Below are positions 46,797-55,936 of a stretch of DNA of 64,000 bases, piece by piece. The notes beneath the pieces were generated by a model. It did not search any database. It had not been told where the DNA came from and saw only the letters and a list, made by a program, of their open reading frames with translations. Source of the DNA: Chloroflexi bacterium OLB14 (GTDB lineage Bacteria; Chloroflexota; Anaerolineae; Anaerolineales; Villigracilaceae); NCBI GenBank assembly GCA_001567105.1, contig LMZR01000011.1:1-64000 (forward strand). The letters run 5' to 3'. Numbering within the stretch: position 1 is the first letter of the stretch; each line of letters opens with the position of its first letter. The translations under genes and the position numbers were made by a program.

Positions 46797-47680
46797 GGCC
46801 CATTATCTCCACCTGGACCTGGTGGGTCACCGTCTGGTCCATTATCTCCATCTGGACCTGGTGGGTCACCAATAGGTCCAGGATCTCCGTCACCGAGCCC
46901 ACCATCAAAATCAATGAAGCCATTTTCATCAAAGACATCTTCAGGGAATAATTCAGGATCTGGTAACTCCTCCATAAAATTTTCTAATTCAGGATTTTCT
47001 TCTAACCAATCTAAAATTTCATCTTTATCAATTTCAAGCACATCAGAAAGCACACCTTCATCATCAATTAAAGCGGCTTCTCCTTCAACCAAATCAATTT
47101 CATCACCTGTTTCATTTTCCAAACTACAAAAACCTTCCAAGCAAACAGCACGAATAGCTTGTGTGTCTGGGTTATATTGCACACTTAACAAACTCCCACG
47201 CACTGAGGCAGTGCCTGAAGGTGTTTGTACTTCTAATGAACCACCATTTAATAAAATAAAAATTTTTCCGAACAACAATTCAAGTGTTGTTTTCGGTTCA
47301 CCATTTTCATTATCTATTTGCGTTAATGTAAATGACGAATTTGGTCCCACGCGCACAATTGTATTTTCAGGAGTCAAATTTAATTTTGCACGGCTATCAT
47401 CACCTGTTTGAACTGTGCCGCCAACTGGAATAATCATATCTACAGTGGCAGATGAAAACTCGCTAGATGTATTCATGCGAGCAGTGACATTGTTTTGAAT
47501 TTCAGATATTAACGCTTCTCGACTCGTTTCAGGTTGGTCAATGTTTTCTTCAACAGTTGATTCAACTGGAGCAGTGGGTACTTGTGCAGTGGGCAAATCT
47601 GTTTCAGACGAAGAAGAGGCTGGGGAACAAGCCCCCAAGCACAAAGTCAAAAAAAGAAGCGTGGAAGTTATTTTTTTCAT
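46793..47680 (-). CDS. FecR-domain lipoprotein with collagen-like tail
   Basis: Lipobox LGAC ends the signal. A FecR domain (about 80-215) shows ATVDMIIPVGGTVQTGDDSRAKL, LLFGKIFILLNGGSLEVQTPSGTASVRGS and VEGEAALID. The tail is acidic, then repeats GDPPGPDGDNGPDGDPP in Gly-x-Pro style to the stop. In this setting FecR is not an iron regulator, since no sigma factor or TonB gene is near. Coupled to the next gene and to the peptidase before it by 4-base overlaps. Confidence 0.85.
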   Translation of the reverse strand: MKKITSTLLFLTLCLGACSPASSSSETDLPTAQVPTAPVESTVEENIDQPETSREALISEIQNNVTARMNTSSEFSSATVDMIIPVGGTVQTGDDSRAKLNLTPENTIVRVGPNSSFTLTQIDNENGEPKTTLELLFGKIFILLNGGSLEVQTPSGTASVRGSLLSVQYNPDTQAIRAVCLEGFCSLENETGDEIDLVEGEAALIDDEGVLSDVLEIDKDEILDWLEENPELENFMEELPDPELFPEDVFDENGFIDFDGGLGDGDPGPIGDPPGPDGDNGPDGDPPGPGGDNGP

Positions 47681-48861
47681 CTTAATAAATCTGCGGCGGC
47701 GGTTGCCATCAATGCCACACCGTTAATCAAGGCTTTTTCATCAAAATCAAATTTGGGATGATGATGCCCATAGTTGAGATTTTTTTCAGCGTTGGCAGAG
47801 CCAATCATAAAATAACAACCTTTGGCTTTATCTTGCATGTAACCCATATCTTCTGCACCCATAGTGAGATAGGCATTTGTATCAATTTGCATGTTTGGGA
47901 AAACTTGTTTAGCAGAATTGAAAACACTCATAGTTACTTCTTCATCATTGGTGACGGGTAAGGTAACTTCTTTAAGTGTAATTTCAACTTGGCAATTCAT
48001 TGCCTCAGCAGTGCCTTTGACAATTTGATGAAAACGTTCAATCACGATTTTTCTTACATCGGGGTCAAAGGTGCGAATCGTTCCCCATAATTCAGCAGTT
48101 TGTGGAATGATATTAAAAGCCGTGCCTGCTTGAATAGATGTAACACTGACCACAGCAGGTTTAAGTGGTTCAACATTTCTTGAAACGATTGTTTGTAAAG
48201 CAGTGGTGATGTGTGTTGCACATACAATAGGGTCAATAGTTGTTTCAGGAAGTGCACCATGCCCACCTTTGCCAGTTAATTTAATGATGAATAATTCTGC
48301 CCCAGCCATTACAGGACCTGCACCTACATGAAACCAACCAAGTGGTTTATCGTTCCATAAATGTAGCGATAATGTTTTATCAACCGAATCCATCACGCCA
48401 TCTTTAATCATCATCAATGCGCCACCAACTTCTTCTCCATTGGTGCCTTCTTCTGATGGCTGAAAACAAAATTTGATATTGCCTTTCAAATCATTTTTAT
48501 GTTCATTCAAAATTTTTGCAACAGTTAAACCAATGGCAGTGTGACCATCATGTCCACAGGCGTGCATGACTCCATTATTGGTTGAAGAATATTCTGCACC
48601 TGTATCTTCTGTAATGGGAAGTGCGTCCATATCAAAGCGTAACAAAATTGTCGGACCTGGTTTTGCACCTTCTAAATAACCAACTACGCCAGTTTTACCA
48701 ACTCCTTTGGTCACTTCTAAACCAAGTTGTTCAAGTTCTTTGGCTACAATTCCACCAGTGCGAATTTCGTTAAATCCAAGCTCTGGGTGTTTGTGAAAAT
48801 CACGGCGCATGGCTTGGGTGTAGGGGAATAATTCTTCGGCTTGCTGTAAAAAATTGGGCAT
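47677..48861 (-). CDS. M20-family amidohydrolase/carboxypeptidase
   Basis: Hippurate-hydrolase/IAA-amino-acid hydrolase type zinc enzyme of 394 residues. FHKHPELGFNE, MHACGHDGHTAIG (metal His and Asp), FQPSEEGTNG (catalytic Glu) and GAEDMGYM are in order; the dimerisation domain spans about 185-290. Reaction: hydrolysis of N-acyl amino acids or peptides. AAGGAG precedes the ATG. It starts the M20-FecR-hypothetical unit, which overlaps 4 bases at each joint. Confidence 0.93.
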   Translation of the reverse strand: MPNFLQQAEELFPYTQAMRRDFHKHPELGFNEIRTGGIVAKELEQLGLEVTKGVGKTGVVGYLEGAKPGPTILLRFDMDALPITEDTGAEYSSTNNGVMHACGHDGHTAIGLTVAKILNEHKNDLKGNIKFCFQPSEEGTNGEEVGGALMMIKDGVMDSVDKTLSLHLWNDKPLGWFHVGAGPVMAGAELFIIKLTGKGGHGALPETTIDPIVCATHITTALQTIVSRNVEPLKPAVVSVTSIQAGTAFNIIPQTAELWGTIRTFDPDVRKIVIERFHQIVKGTAEAMNCQVEITLKEVTLPVTNDEEVTMSVFNSAKQVFPNMQIDTNAYLTMGAEDMGYMQDKAKGCYFMIGSANAEKNLNYGHHHPKFDFDEKALINGVALMATAAADLLR

Positions 48862-48879
48862 TAGTTCTCCTTAATTTGG

Positions 48880-48937
48880 TCACAAGTTGCAGGTCAAAGG
48901 TCGAAGGTCAGACAGACTTTAGACTTGTGACTTATGA
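48880..48937. repeat. GGTCAAAGGTCGAAGGTC word repeat
   Basis: TCACAAGT (48880-48887) and ACTTGTGA (48923-48930) bracket a run of GGTC-A/G-AAGGTC words. Similar words, without the bracket, occur near 24962-24990 and 53970-54000. Non-coding. Confidence 0.4.
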
Positions 48938-49636
48938 CTATGTGTACTTCACAACTCTAAATTTTTCTTCGTATCTCGGATTTTCTTCGGTGCTATCTTC
49001 GCTTCTTCTGGCTTTCATTCTTTCGATTAATTTATCAACATCTTGCACTTGTGATTTGTGTTGCAGGATGGCTTGTAGTTTGATGTTCCATGTTTCGGTA
49101 ACGTCTATTGTTTCATTGGGTTGATTGGTTAATGAACACCAAACTTCTTTTGGCATGTGAGGTTCAAAGCCTTCGTCTAATAATTCGGGGAAAAATACAG
49201 GGCTACCAGCGGCGGGGAAGACTGCATCTAGCACAACTTGTCCGCAAGCACGATGGTCAGGGTGATTGATTCCGTAGGTAGCAAATAAAGTTTGTGGGTC
49301 GCAAGTGACTAAAATATCAGGTTTGTGTCTGCGGATTTCGCGCACGATGATTCGGCGAAGATTAAGGTCGGGGATTAATAAACCATCTTCAAGGTCAAGA
49401 AAAAGAGGCGGTTTTGCTCCAATAATTTTCGCCGCTTCGGCTTGCTCCACTTTGCGAATCGGAATTAATTTTTCAGGAGTCATATCTGCTTGAGTAGCGA
49501 GATTGAATCCTTTGTTGCCATTGGTCAAAATTAAATAAGTGATGTGATGACCTTCACGCGCCCATTGGGCTAATGTGCCACCACAAAAAAATTCGGGGTC
49601 GTCGGGGTGAGCAAGGATGACAAGTATGTTATTCAT
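48938..49636 (-). CDS. PIG-L/LmbE-family deacetylase
   Basis: Zinc N-acetylglucosaminyl deacetylase-like enzyme. The metal motif AHPDDPEFFCGGT (His, Asp, Asp) opens the protein, and NHPDHRACGQVVLDAVFPAA carries the third ligand. Length 232 matches the BshB/MshB group, which make low-molecular-weight thiols or remodel glycans; the substrate cannot be read. Single gene between the M20 gene and the PSP1 gene. Confidence 0.9.
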   Translation of the reverse strand: MNNILVILAHPDDPEFFCGGTLAQWAREGHHITYLILTNGNKGFNLATQADMTPEKLIPIRKVEQAEAAKIIGAKPPLFLDLEDGLLIPDLNLRRIIVREIRRHKPDILVTCDPQTLFATYGINHPDHRACGQVVLDAVFPAAGSPVFFPELLDEGFEPHMPKEVWCSLTNQPNETIDVTETWNIKLQAILQHKSQVQDVDKLIERMKARRSEDSTEENPRYEEKFRVVKYT

Positions 49637-49669
49637 TGTGTTTTATGAATTACGCATTTTGCGTAAGAA

Positions 49670-50608
49670 TTATTTTTTATTCAATGGACTTTTCTTGCCG
49701 CAAGTGCATCCACCACTATCGTGACGATCACATGGGGCTTGAGATTTTCGGCGCAGGGCTTCGAGTTCATCCCATGGTTGAATTTCTTCGCGCATGAATG
49801 TATGTTGTTGTGGACGTTCATTTGGAATTTCAATTAACACTACTACTTTATCACTCATAGGAAGTAGATCAATTACTTTACCTTCACCTTTGGGTGTGAC
49901 GACTCTTTTATTTCGTTTTGGCAAAGTTTTGCGGGCTTCGACATATTGTTCATATTCATAAATCAAACAACAACGTAAGCGACCACACATACCTGTAATT
50001 TCATTAGGTGTTAATGAAATGCCTTGTTCTTTCGCCATCTTGATTGAGATGGGGGAGAAGTCGGTTAAAAATTTTGAGCAACAACGTGTTTCAATTCCGC
50101 AAGCACCCATGCCACCCAATAATTTTGCTACATCACGCGGACCAATTTGCCTCATTTCGATATGTTTGTTTGGGTACAAATCTTGCATATCTTTTTTGAG
50201 TGATTTCAAATCAACTTTTTCTTCAATCTCTGTGCTGAATAAAAATGCGAGACGTGTGCCATCGTAGTTATATTCAGCGGTGACAATTTTGATGGTGTCT
50301 AATAGTCCCAACTCAGATGCTCTGGCGCGACAATTAATCATGGCTTCGGTTTGTTTAGATTGCCAAGATTGTTGCAACATTAAATCTCGAGGAGTTGCAC
50401 GCCTCTCTACGGACTTCCAGCCGCCTTCTGGCTTCGCGGGAACTTCGTCTAACACTTGAATGACTTCGCCTAAATGTTTGCCACGTGAAGTATCTACAAT
50501 GACATGCTCACCTTTTTTCAGGTCTGGCATGGAGGATGAATCGAAATGATAAATTTTTCCTACTTTGGTAAATCGTACTCCGACGATGTTTTTAGTTTCT
50601 GTTTGCAT
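49670..50608 (-). CDS. ricT: PSP1-domain protein (RicT/YaaT)
   Basis: PSP1 domain protein. GVRFTKVGKIYHFDSS opens it, HVIVDTSRGKHLGEV and YNYDGTRLAFLFS follow, and the Cys-rich core GIETRCCSKFLTDFSPISIKMA with MCGRLRCCLIYEYEQY is the family hallmark. In Bacillus, RicT with RicA and RicF supports mRNA processing and carries Fe-S clusters; the partner genes are not here. The C-terminus CDRHDSGGCTCGKK adds a second cysteine cluster. Confidence 0.92.
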   Translation of the reverse strand: MQTETKNIVGVRFTKVGKIYHFDSSSMPDLKKGEHVIVDTSRGKHLGEVIQVLDEVPAKPEGGWKSVERRATPRDLMLQQSWQSKQTEAMINCRARASELGLLDTIKIVTAEYNYDGTRLAFLFSTEIEEKVDLKSLKKDMQDLYPNKHIEMRQIGPRDVAKLLGGMGACGIETRCCSKFLTDFSPISIKMAKEQGISLTPNEITGMCGRLRCCLIYEYEQYVEARKTLPKRNKRVVTPKGEGKVIDLLPMSDKVVVLIEIPNERPQQHTFMREEIQPWDELEALRRKSQAPCDRHDSGGCTCGKKSPLNKK

Positions 50609-50685
50609 GGGTCAATTATACCTGATGGGGTAGTTGGTAATTAGGGATTGGGGGGTTGGGGGAGTGGCTAAATTTGGCGGTATTT

Positions 50686-52189
50686 TTATATCCACAATTC
50701 TTTTTCAAATTTATTTTTATCTTTCCATTTGCCAATCAACTCGCCTAAAAATGGAAGTGTAAACGTCCATGAAACGGTGAAAGGAGTCATAATTGTAAAA
50801 TAATTCCAGTAGGGGGCGAGGGGACCAGATAAACCCCAATCCCAATATCTCCAATGCCAGCGCCATAAAATGTAATAACTGACCATGCTAAACTGCACTG
50901 CTACGCCAAATAAAAAGACGCGCCAATATGTTTTTGAGTTTAAGTTCAATACGGCAAATGGAATCAGCCACAGTGGATACCAAATCCGAAAGGCGTTGCT
51001 GAGGAAGATTTGAAATAGATAGGCAAGAAAACCTGCTTCGAGTAAAGTCAATTTTTTTCTGACGAACTGAATCAAAATAAAAATATAAATTAAGAAAAAT
51101 AAATTTCTGGTGTTGGCTAAAATGGCTTTGGCAAATTCGGGATTAAATTCTCGCACGATGACGTGTAAAGCATAAGCGGGTGAAAAACTGCGCCGTGAAA
51201 ATGAATCAATGACACCTTGAATTACATCGGGGAATGGACCCATGAATCGGTAAAAGATAAAAAAGAGGCTGATGAAAACAGAACCAGCTATAAGTCCGCG
51301 TGTGAGGCGGGTTTGCAGTGAGTTGGAGGTTGTTAATAGTGAAAGCCCGAAGATAGGAAAAATCAACAGGGCAGGTAATTTAATCAAACAGGCGAATGTG
51401 AATGCTACACTTGCCCATAGCCATTTATTTTTTTGATAAAGAATTAAGCCGAGTGTGATGAAAGCAATCATCATCATTTCGTTGTGACCATTGCCCAGCG
51501 CTTCAAGCATGACGAGCGGGTTGAGTGCAAAAAAACTGAGGGCGGTGACTTGGCTGATGTTTTTTTGCTCTGATTTGTAGGCGATGAGCCATGCCATGAA
51601 AATATATGCAATGAATGAAATTATTTTGAATGCAATGACGGCGCTGGCGATTTCGGTGATGCCTAAATGAATTGGTATTGTGCCGATGATTTCCCAAATG
51701 GGACCGTAAGGTGAAGTTTTGCTAACATATTCACCTGCAAGATGAATGTAAGGATCGTTTGGAAAATTTTCTGGCGGGGTGATTAATGGGTTGCCACCAT
51801 ATAAAACCCAATTGCGAGCGTTGATGACGTAAACGACAATGTCTAATGCGGTGATGGGGTATAAAAATATAAGGATGATGCCAGATAAAATGCTGATGAT
51901 GAATATATTTTTTTTTTAAGTGAGTTTGTTTCGTTTTGGATTTTTCTTTTGAAAAAGAGTGAAGCAGTTTTGTGATTTTATAAAATGCGTAAAATAGTAA
52001 TAACAAGCCAAGCATGTAAATAAAAATAAACCAACGAGCACCATTACGTAGAATCATTTCCATGTCGAGCATGTTGCCGTCGTAATAGATATGCGGGATT
52101 AATGGAAAAGCAATGACGTAGATGATGTAAATGAAAATCATCAATGCACCCCATTTTGTGATTTGTTTTTTTACTTGGTGAAGGGTCAT
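50686..52189 (-). CDS. GT-C/GT87-like membrane mannosyltransferase, frameshifted
   Basis: Polytopic protein of about 500 residues with a dozen hydrophobic segments. Landmarks: NWVLYGGNPLITPPE, SPYGPIWEIIGT, ALNPLVMLEALGNGHNEM, FLSNAFRIWYPLWLIPF. It is of the DUF2029/polyprenol-phosphate-dependent type, using lipid-linked sugar at the membrane. The frame is broken at the T10 run 51908-51917; T9 restores the reading and joins both halves (HLKKNIFIISILSG). Probably single gene. Confidence 0.82.
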
Positions 52190-52201
52190 GGGGTGATATA
52201 A

Positions 52202-52234
52202 AGAACTCCGAGGTCTTTAATATCTCGGAGTTCT
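52202..52234. repeat. AGAACTCCGAG dyad
   Basis: AGAACTCCGAG (52202-52212) and CTCGGAGTTCT (52224-52234) pair perfectly around an 11-base loop, between the glycosyltransferase and the mrp stop. There is no T-tract. Confidence 0.65.
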
Positions 52235-52242
52235 AGGCTTAT

Positions 52243-53316
52243 TTATTCAACAATATTAATTGAAAAACCTGTATTAGCACCAAAAGCGGCGACTGAAACT
52301 TTTTGAGCAATTTTTTCTGCAATGTCGGTTAATGCTTTGGCTACATTTGAGTCGGGATTGGTAGCCACAATTGGTTTGCCAGTGTCACCACCAATGCGAA
52401 CATTTTGGTCAATGGGAATGCCGCCTAAATAAGTTGTTTCAGTGATGTGTGCTAAATGCGCTCCACCACCTTCACCGAATAAATCCATTTTTGTGCCGTC
52501 GGGTAATTCTAAATAAGACATGTTTTCAACAATGCCAAGAATTGGTACTTCTAATTTCTTGAACATGTTGAGTCCACGCCCTGCATCTTCAAGTGAAACA
52601 AGTTGAGGTAAGGTCACAATAACTGCGCCACTTAATGGCAAGGCTTGCACCAATGATAACGCCGCATCACCTGTGCCTGGGGGTAAATCAATAATCAAAT
52701 AATCTAACTCGCCCCATTCAACGTCACCTAAAAATTGACGAATAGCAGAGTTGAGCATGGGTCCGCGCCAGATTAATGGTTCGCCTGGTCTGACCAGTAA
52801 ACCCATTGAAACCATTTTTAATCCGTACGCTTCAGCAGGGATGATGCGAGGTCCATTGGGTGGGGGCAGTTTTTCTACTCCAAGCATTGTTGGTGTGTTT
52901 GGTCCGTATATATCAGCATCTAGTAAGCCAACGCGGGCGCCTGCTTTTGCTAAAGCAACGGCTACATTGACAGCCACTGTGGATTTTCCAACGCCACCTT
53001 TGCCAGAGCCGACAGCAATAGCGTTGCGAATTGGGGTTTTGACTAATCCGCGCATACGTCCGTCATTTGGGACATCTGAATCCATTTTTACTGAAACAGT
53101 TTTGACCCCATCTACTTTTAGGACTGCTTCTTTAGAATCTTTTTCTATTTTTCCACGAAATGGGCAGGCAGGGGTTGTTAACATGACTGTGAATGAAACA
53201 TGACTGCCTTCAATTTCTAAATTCTTGATCATGTTTAACGTCACAAGGTCTTGACCTAAATCAGGTTCTTGGACTGTACTTAATGCTTTTAATACGGCTT
53301 CGTTTGTAATTGTCAT
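52243..53316 (-). CDS. mrp: Mrp/NBP35-type Fe-S carrier ATPase
   Basis: P-loop ATPase that carries and delivers Fe-S clusters. An N-terminal DUF59/MIP18 domain (residues 1-90: VQEPDLGQDLVTLNMI, TTPACPFRGKIE) precedes the deviant Walker A GKGGVGKSTVAVN, switch IDLPPGTGDAALS and ENMSYLELPDGTK. The ENMSY site lacks the CxxC seen in many members. Length 357 is normal. The iscX and DUF2834 genes follow upstream on the same strand. Confidence 0.95.
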   Translation of the reverse strand: MTITNEAVLKALSTVQEPDLGQDLVTLNMIKNLEIEGSHVSFTVMLTTPACPFRGKIEKDSKEAVLKVDGVKTVSVKMDSDVPNDGRMRGLVKTPIRNAIAVGSGKGGVGKSTVAVNVAVALAKAGARVGLLDADIYGPNTPTMLGVEKLPPPNGPRIIPAEAYGLKMVSMGLLVRPGEPLIWRGPMLNSAIRQFLGDVEWGELDYLIIDLPPGTGDAALSLVQALPLSGAVIVTLPQLVSLEDAGRGLNMFKKLEVPILGIVENMSYLELPDGTKMDLFGEGGGAHLAHITETTYLGGIPIDQNVRIGGDTGKPIVATNPDSNVAKALTDIAEKIAQKVSVAAFGANTGFSINIVE

Positions 53317-53355
53317 TTTTTCTACTCGATAAATTTTTTATTTTTATAATAACAA

Positions 53356-53408
53356 GGGCAACCCGCATTGATAAATCAAACTTATGCACTTCTTTTGTTG
53401 GGTTGCCC
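53356..53408. repeat. GGGCAACCC dyad
   Basis: GGGCAACCC (53356-53364) and GGGTTGCCC (53400-53408) are inverted ends 35 bases apart. The latter continues CCTAC, resembling the element at 43518-43543. It lies between mrp and iscX. Confidence 0.55.
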
Positions 53409-53418
53409 CTACGGTTTA

Positions 53419-53622
53419 TTAATCTTTATGTATCAATTCTTCATACCAATCTTGATAAATGGCTCGTAAAATATCATCATTGGCGAGTTGGGGATCATCT
53501 TCAAAGTCGGGGAGTTCTAACGTCCAATTGTAGATTTGTCCCAAAGTCACTTCTTCGATATTTACATCTTTATATTTTCTTTTTAATTCTAATGCAATGG
53601 CGTAAGTGGCTTCCCAATTCAT
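53419..53622 (-). CDS. iscX: IscX-like Fe-S assembly protein
   Basis: A 67-residue acidic protein matching IscX along its whole length: NWEATYAIALELKRKYKDVNIEEVTL, the QIYNW-type segment, and LPDFEDDPQLANDDILRAI, the family's most conserved stretch. IscX binds IscS and iron. No isc operon is in the window, but mrp is next to it. Its ATG overlaps the stop of the DUF2834 gene by 4 bases. Confidence 0.9.
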   Translation of the reverse strand: MNWEATYAIALELKRKYKDVNIEEVTLGQIYNWTLELPDFEDDPQLANDDILRAIYQDWYEELIHKD

Positions 53623-53930
53623 TTTTCCAAATGTCTTTCACGAAAATAGAAAAATAAGGGTAAGGCAAAAGATAAACCAATGATTGTAAGAGGTAGAAAG
53701 ACCCACCAATTTTTCATTTTGATTCTTGTGCCTTCAATGCTCATAAATACCCAAGCAGTGACTACTGACATCAACAAATCTACGTTGAAGGCGGCACTCA
53801 TGTTGGTGGTGAATAAACCCGCAATGGCTTGAAAAGTTGGGGTATTTTCTGTTAGAAAGAATTGCAGAATAAAATAATATGGGAAGATGAACCCAAGTAC
53901 GGTTAGGATTAAGAAAATATTTTTTTTCAC
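53619..53930 (-). CDS. DUF2834 membrane protein
   Basis: Three transmembrane segments (about residues 4-22, 38-58, 72-90 from the proposed start). Family landmarks: GFIFPYYFILQFF, FTTNMSAAFNVDLLMSVVTAWVF and WWVFLPLTIIGLSFALPLFFYFRE. I favour the GTG at 53930 (VKKNIFLI); a longer ATG form from 53966 adds 12 residues. It is coupled to iscX. Function unknown. Confidence 0.8.
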   Translation of the reverse strand: MKKNIFLILTVLGFIFPYYFILQFFLTENTPTFQAIAGLFTTNMSAAFNVDLLMSVVTAWVFMSIEGTRIKMKNWWVFLPLTIIGLSFALPLFFYFRERHLEK

Positions 53931-54013
53931 AAACGAGATTATAGCATGGCAGGCTTGTGTAGCCAAATAAAAAGTTGAGGTGCAGAATCAGGTGGACGGT
54001 CAAAGATGAGGCG

Positions 54014-54445
54014 TTAGGCTGGGGTGTATGAGTTTTGAGTCAGTTCGATATCAGCATTTTTCAAAAAGTTAAGTGCGTTTTCATCTGCTCGATATGATAC
54101 ACTGTATACGATCTTTGTAATACCAGCGTTGATGAGTGCTTTGGTGCATTGAATACAGGGCAAGTGGGTTACATAGCAAATTGAATTTTTGGTTGATACG
54201 CCATGTAAAGCGGCTTGGATGATAGCGTTTGTTTCAGCATGAATAGTGCGCACACAATGACCCTCTACCATTAAGTGACCAATTTCGTCACAATGTTCTT
54301 GACCAGCAGGTGAACCATTGAAGCCAGTGGTAAGAATGCGTTTGTCGCGGACTAAAACGCATCCTACAAAGGCGCGGTCACAAGTGCTACGCTCTGAAAC
54401 AGCGTAGGCAATTTTCATAAAGTATGAATCCCAATCAGGGCGCAT
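54014..54445 (-). CDS. comEB: dCMP deaminase (ComEB-like)
   Basis: Zinc deaminase converting dCMP to dUMP for thymidylate synthesis. RPDWDSYFMKIAYAVSERSTC opens it; HAETNAI (His ligand and proton-shuttle Glu) and PCIQCTKALI (two Cys ligands) form the metal site. The 143-residue length is normal. Divergent from the KAS III-like gene. Confidence 0.93.
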   Translation of the reverse strand: MRPDWDSYFMKIAYAVSERSTCDRAFVGCVLVRDKRILTTGFNGSPAGQEHCDEIGHLMVEGHCVRTIHAETNAIIQAALHGVSTKNSICYVTHLPCIQCTKALINAGITKIVYSVSYRADENALNFLKNADIELTQNSYTPA

Positions 54446-54541
54446 GGTTTCCTCCGAATAATAGTTTTTATTATTTTACCCTGCTATTTTTTGCGAAGCC
54501 TTTTGTTTATAATGGGGTTCTATATTAAAAGGAGTTTTGAA

Positions 54542-55792
54542 ATGTCTGAAAATTTGAGAAAGTTATCGTTTTATGAGCGACCCAATGTAGAAAATGAAAT
54601 TATCCCAATTGGTGAAGGTGTGCCGATGGGTTTAGAAGGTATGTATAGTAAAGAATTAGGTATTGGCGGTGTGTATGGTTCTTGGGGAAAAAGTTACAGT
54701 AATGAAAATTTAGTTCCGTTTGTGGAGCATAGAGTTGGCGAGGCGCTTCAACCTGACGATATTTTGAATCTATCTGATTTAGGTTTTGATTTCCGTCAAC
54801 ATATTCAAGATTTGAACGATGAAGAACACTTGCAATTGGAATTGGAAGTTGGTTCGCGTTTGCTTCGCAGAGCGATTGAAGTTTGTGGTTGGCAAGCCAA
54901 TGAAGTAGATGGTGTGTTGATTGGCATGAGTGGACCAGTTTCACATGATTATGTTTCTCGCATTGCGCAAATGGCTGGTGTGCGTGAATCAGCATTGAAG
55001 GTCAGTGTGCATAAAGCCTGTGATGGGTCAATGGGTGGTTTGCATTTAGCATTAAATCCACGTTTGGCGAAAAAAGGTGATTTCAATATTGCTGAAGAAT
55101 TACGTGGTAAAAAAGTTTTGGTGGGTGGTATTGAAGGCTTGAGTCGTTTTACATCTGGCGTGAAAGATAAAAATGCTTTGCAATTATTTGGAAATGGCAT
55201 GGGCGTGTTGGGTGTAGTACCAGATGAAAATATGAAATTTTTAGTGGGTAAGAGTTTTGAAAATTATGATGAAGATGGCTTACTAGCAGTGCGGATGTAT
55301 TATCCACACTCAAGACCTGATGATACTTCACCTGAATCTTTGGTGGATGTGATTCAAGAAGATGCGAGTCACATACGGATTTCGGGCTTGATGCATGAAC
55401 CCGAAGATGGTGCCTCTATTGAAATGGCTGGTTTGATGGGCATGGTGAAATTATTTGTACGTACTGGCGTGCAAGTGGTTGAAGATGTGTATAAAGATTA
55501 TCACGCTTTGATGGATAAGCTTGGAGAATCGGGTAAAACGATTGCTACGGGCGTGGTGCATCATGCTAATTACAAAATTAATGCTTTGAAAGGGAAGCAT
55601 CTTTCCAAACTCGGCATTAATTTCCCTATGCCTTGGGTGGTGAATGATTTTGGTAACGTCAGCGCGGCATCGAATGTGATTTCGTTTTTACGTCAATTGC
55701 CCAATATCAAACTCGGTGACCATATTATGTTTGATGGCTTTGGTGCTGGAACGTATTATGATGTGATGGCTGTGCAAATGGGGAATGGATAA
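54542..55792 (+). CDS. 3-oxoacyl-ACP synthase III (FabH)-like thiolase-fold protein
   Basis: Thiolase-fold condensing enzyme. Catalytic Cys is in HKACDGSMGG, His in TGVVHHANYKI and Asn in DFGNVSAASN, and the C-terminal FDGFGAGTYYD matches the KAS III oxyanion loop. At 416 residues it is longer than FabH (about 320) and may act on special starter units. I use the ATG at 54542, which has AAGGAG upstream; the frame extends to 54491. Followed by a strong terminator. Confidence 0.85.
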   Translation: MSENLRKLSFYERPNVENEIIPIGEGVPMGLEGMYSKELGIGGVYGSWGKSYSNENLVPFVEHRVGEALQPDDILNLSDLGFDFRQHIQDLNDEEHLQLELEVGSRLLRRAIEVCGWQANEVDGVLIGMSGPVSHDYVSRIAQMAGVRESALKVSVHKACDGSMGGLHLALNPRLAKKGDFNIAEELRGKKVLVGGIEGLSRFTSGVKDKNALQLFGNGMGVLGVVPDENMKFLVGKSFENYDEDGLLAVRMYYPHSRPDDTSPESLVDVIQEDASHIRISGLMHEPEDGASIEMAGLMGMVKLFVRTGVQVVEDVYKDYHALMDKLGESGKTIATGVVHHANYKINALKGKHLSKLGINFPMPWVVNDFGNVSAASNVISFLRQLPNIKLGDHIMFDGFGAGTYYDVMAVQMGNG

Positions 55793-55803
55793 AAATAAAA
55801 ATC

Positions 55804-55843
55804 AACGTCCCGCAGGTTTCAAACCTGCGGGACGTTTTTTTTA
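55804..55843 (+). terminator. Rho-independent terminator of the KAS III-like gene
   Basis: AACGTCCCGCAGGTTT (55804-55819) pairs with AAACCTGCGGGACGTT (55821-55836) across one base and is followed by a T8 run. The same arms form the diverged dyad at 40853-40896. Confidence 0.88.
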
Positions 55844-55852
55844 AAGCCTTTT

Positions 55853-55888
55853 TAGCCACGAATTTCGCGGATTTACGCGGATTTTTCT
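55853..55888. repeat. CCACGAATTTCGCGGATTTACGCGG word repeat
   Basis: A run of GCCACGAATTTCG, CGGATTTACG and CGGATTTTTC words next to the terminator. Internal near-repeats of CGCGGATTT. Non-coding, between a plus-strand and a minus-strand gene. Confidence 0.4.
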
Positions 55889-55936
55889 TTTTCAAACCTC
55901 AAACCATTGTGATTTTTGTGGCGTTGTTTTATAAAT

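Noticed and set aside
46793..47680. FecR iron-signalling regulator
   Set aside because: There is no sigma factor or TonB receptor nearby, and the protein is a lipoprotein with a Gly/Pro tail.
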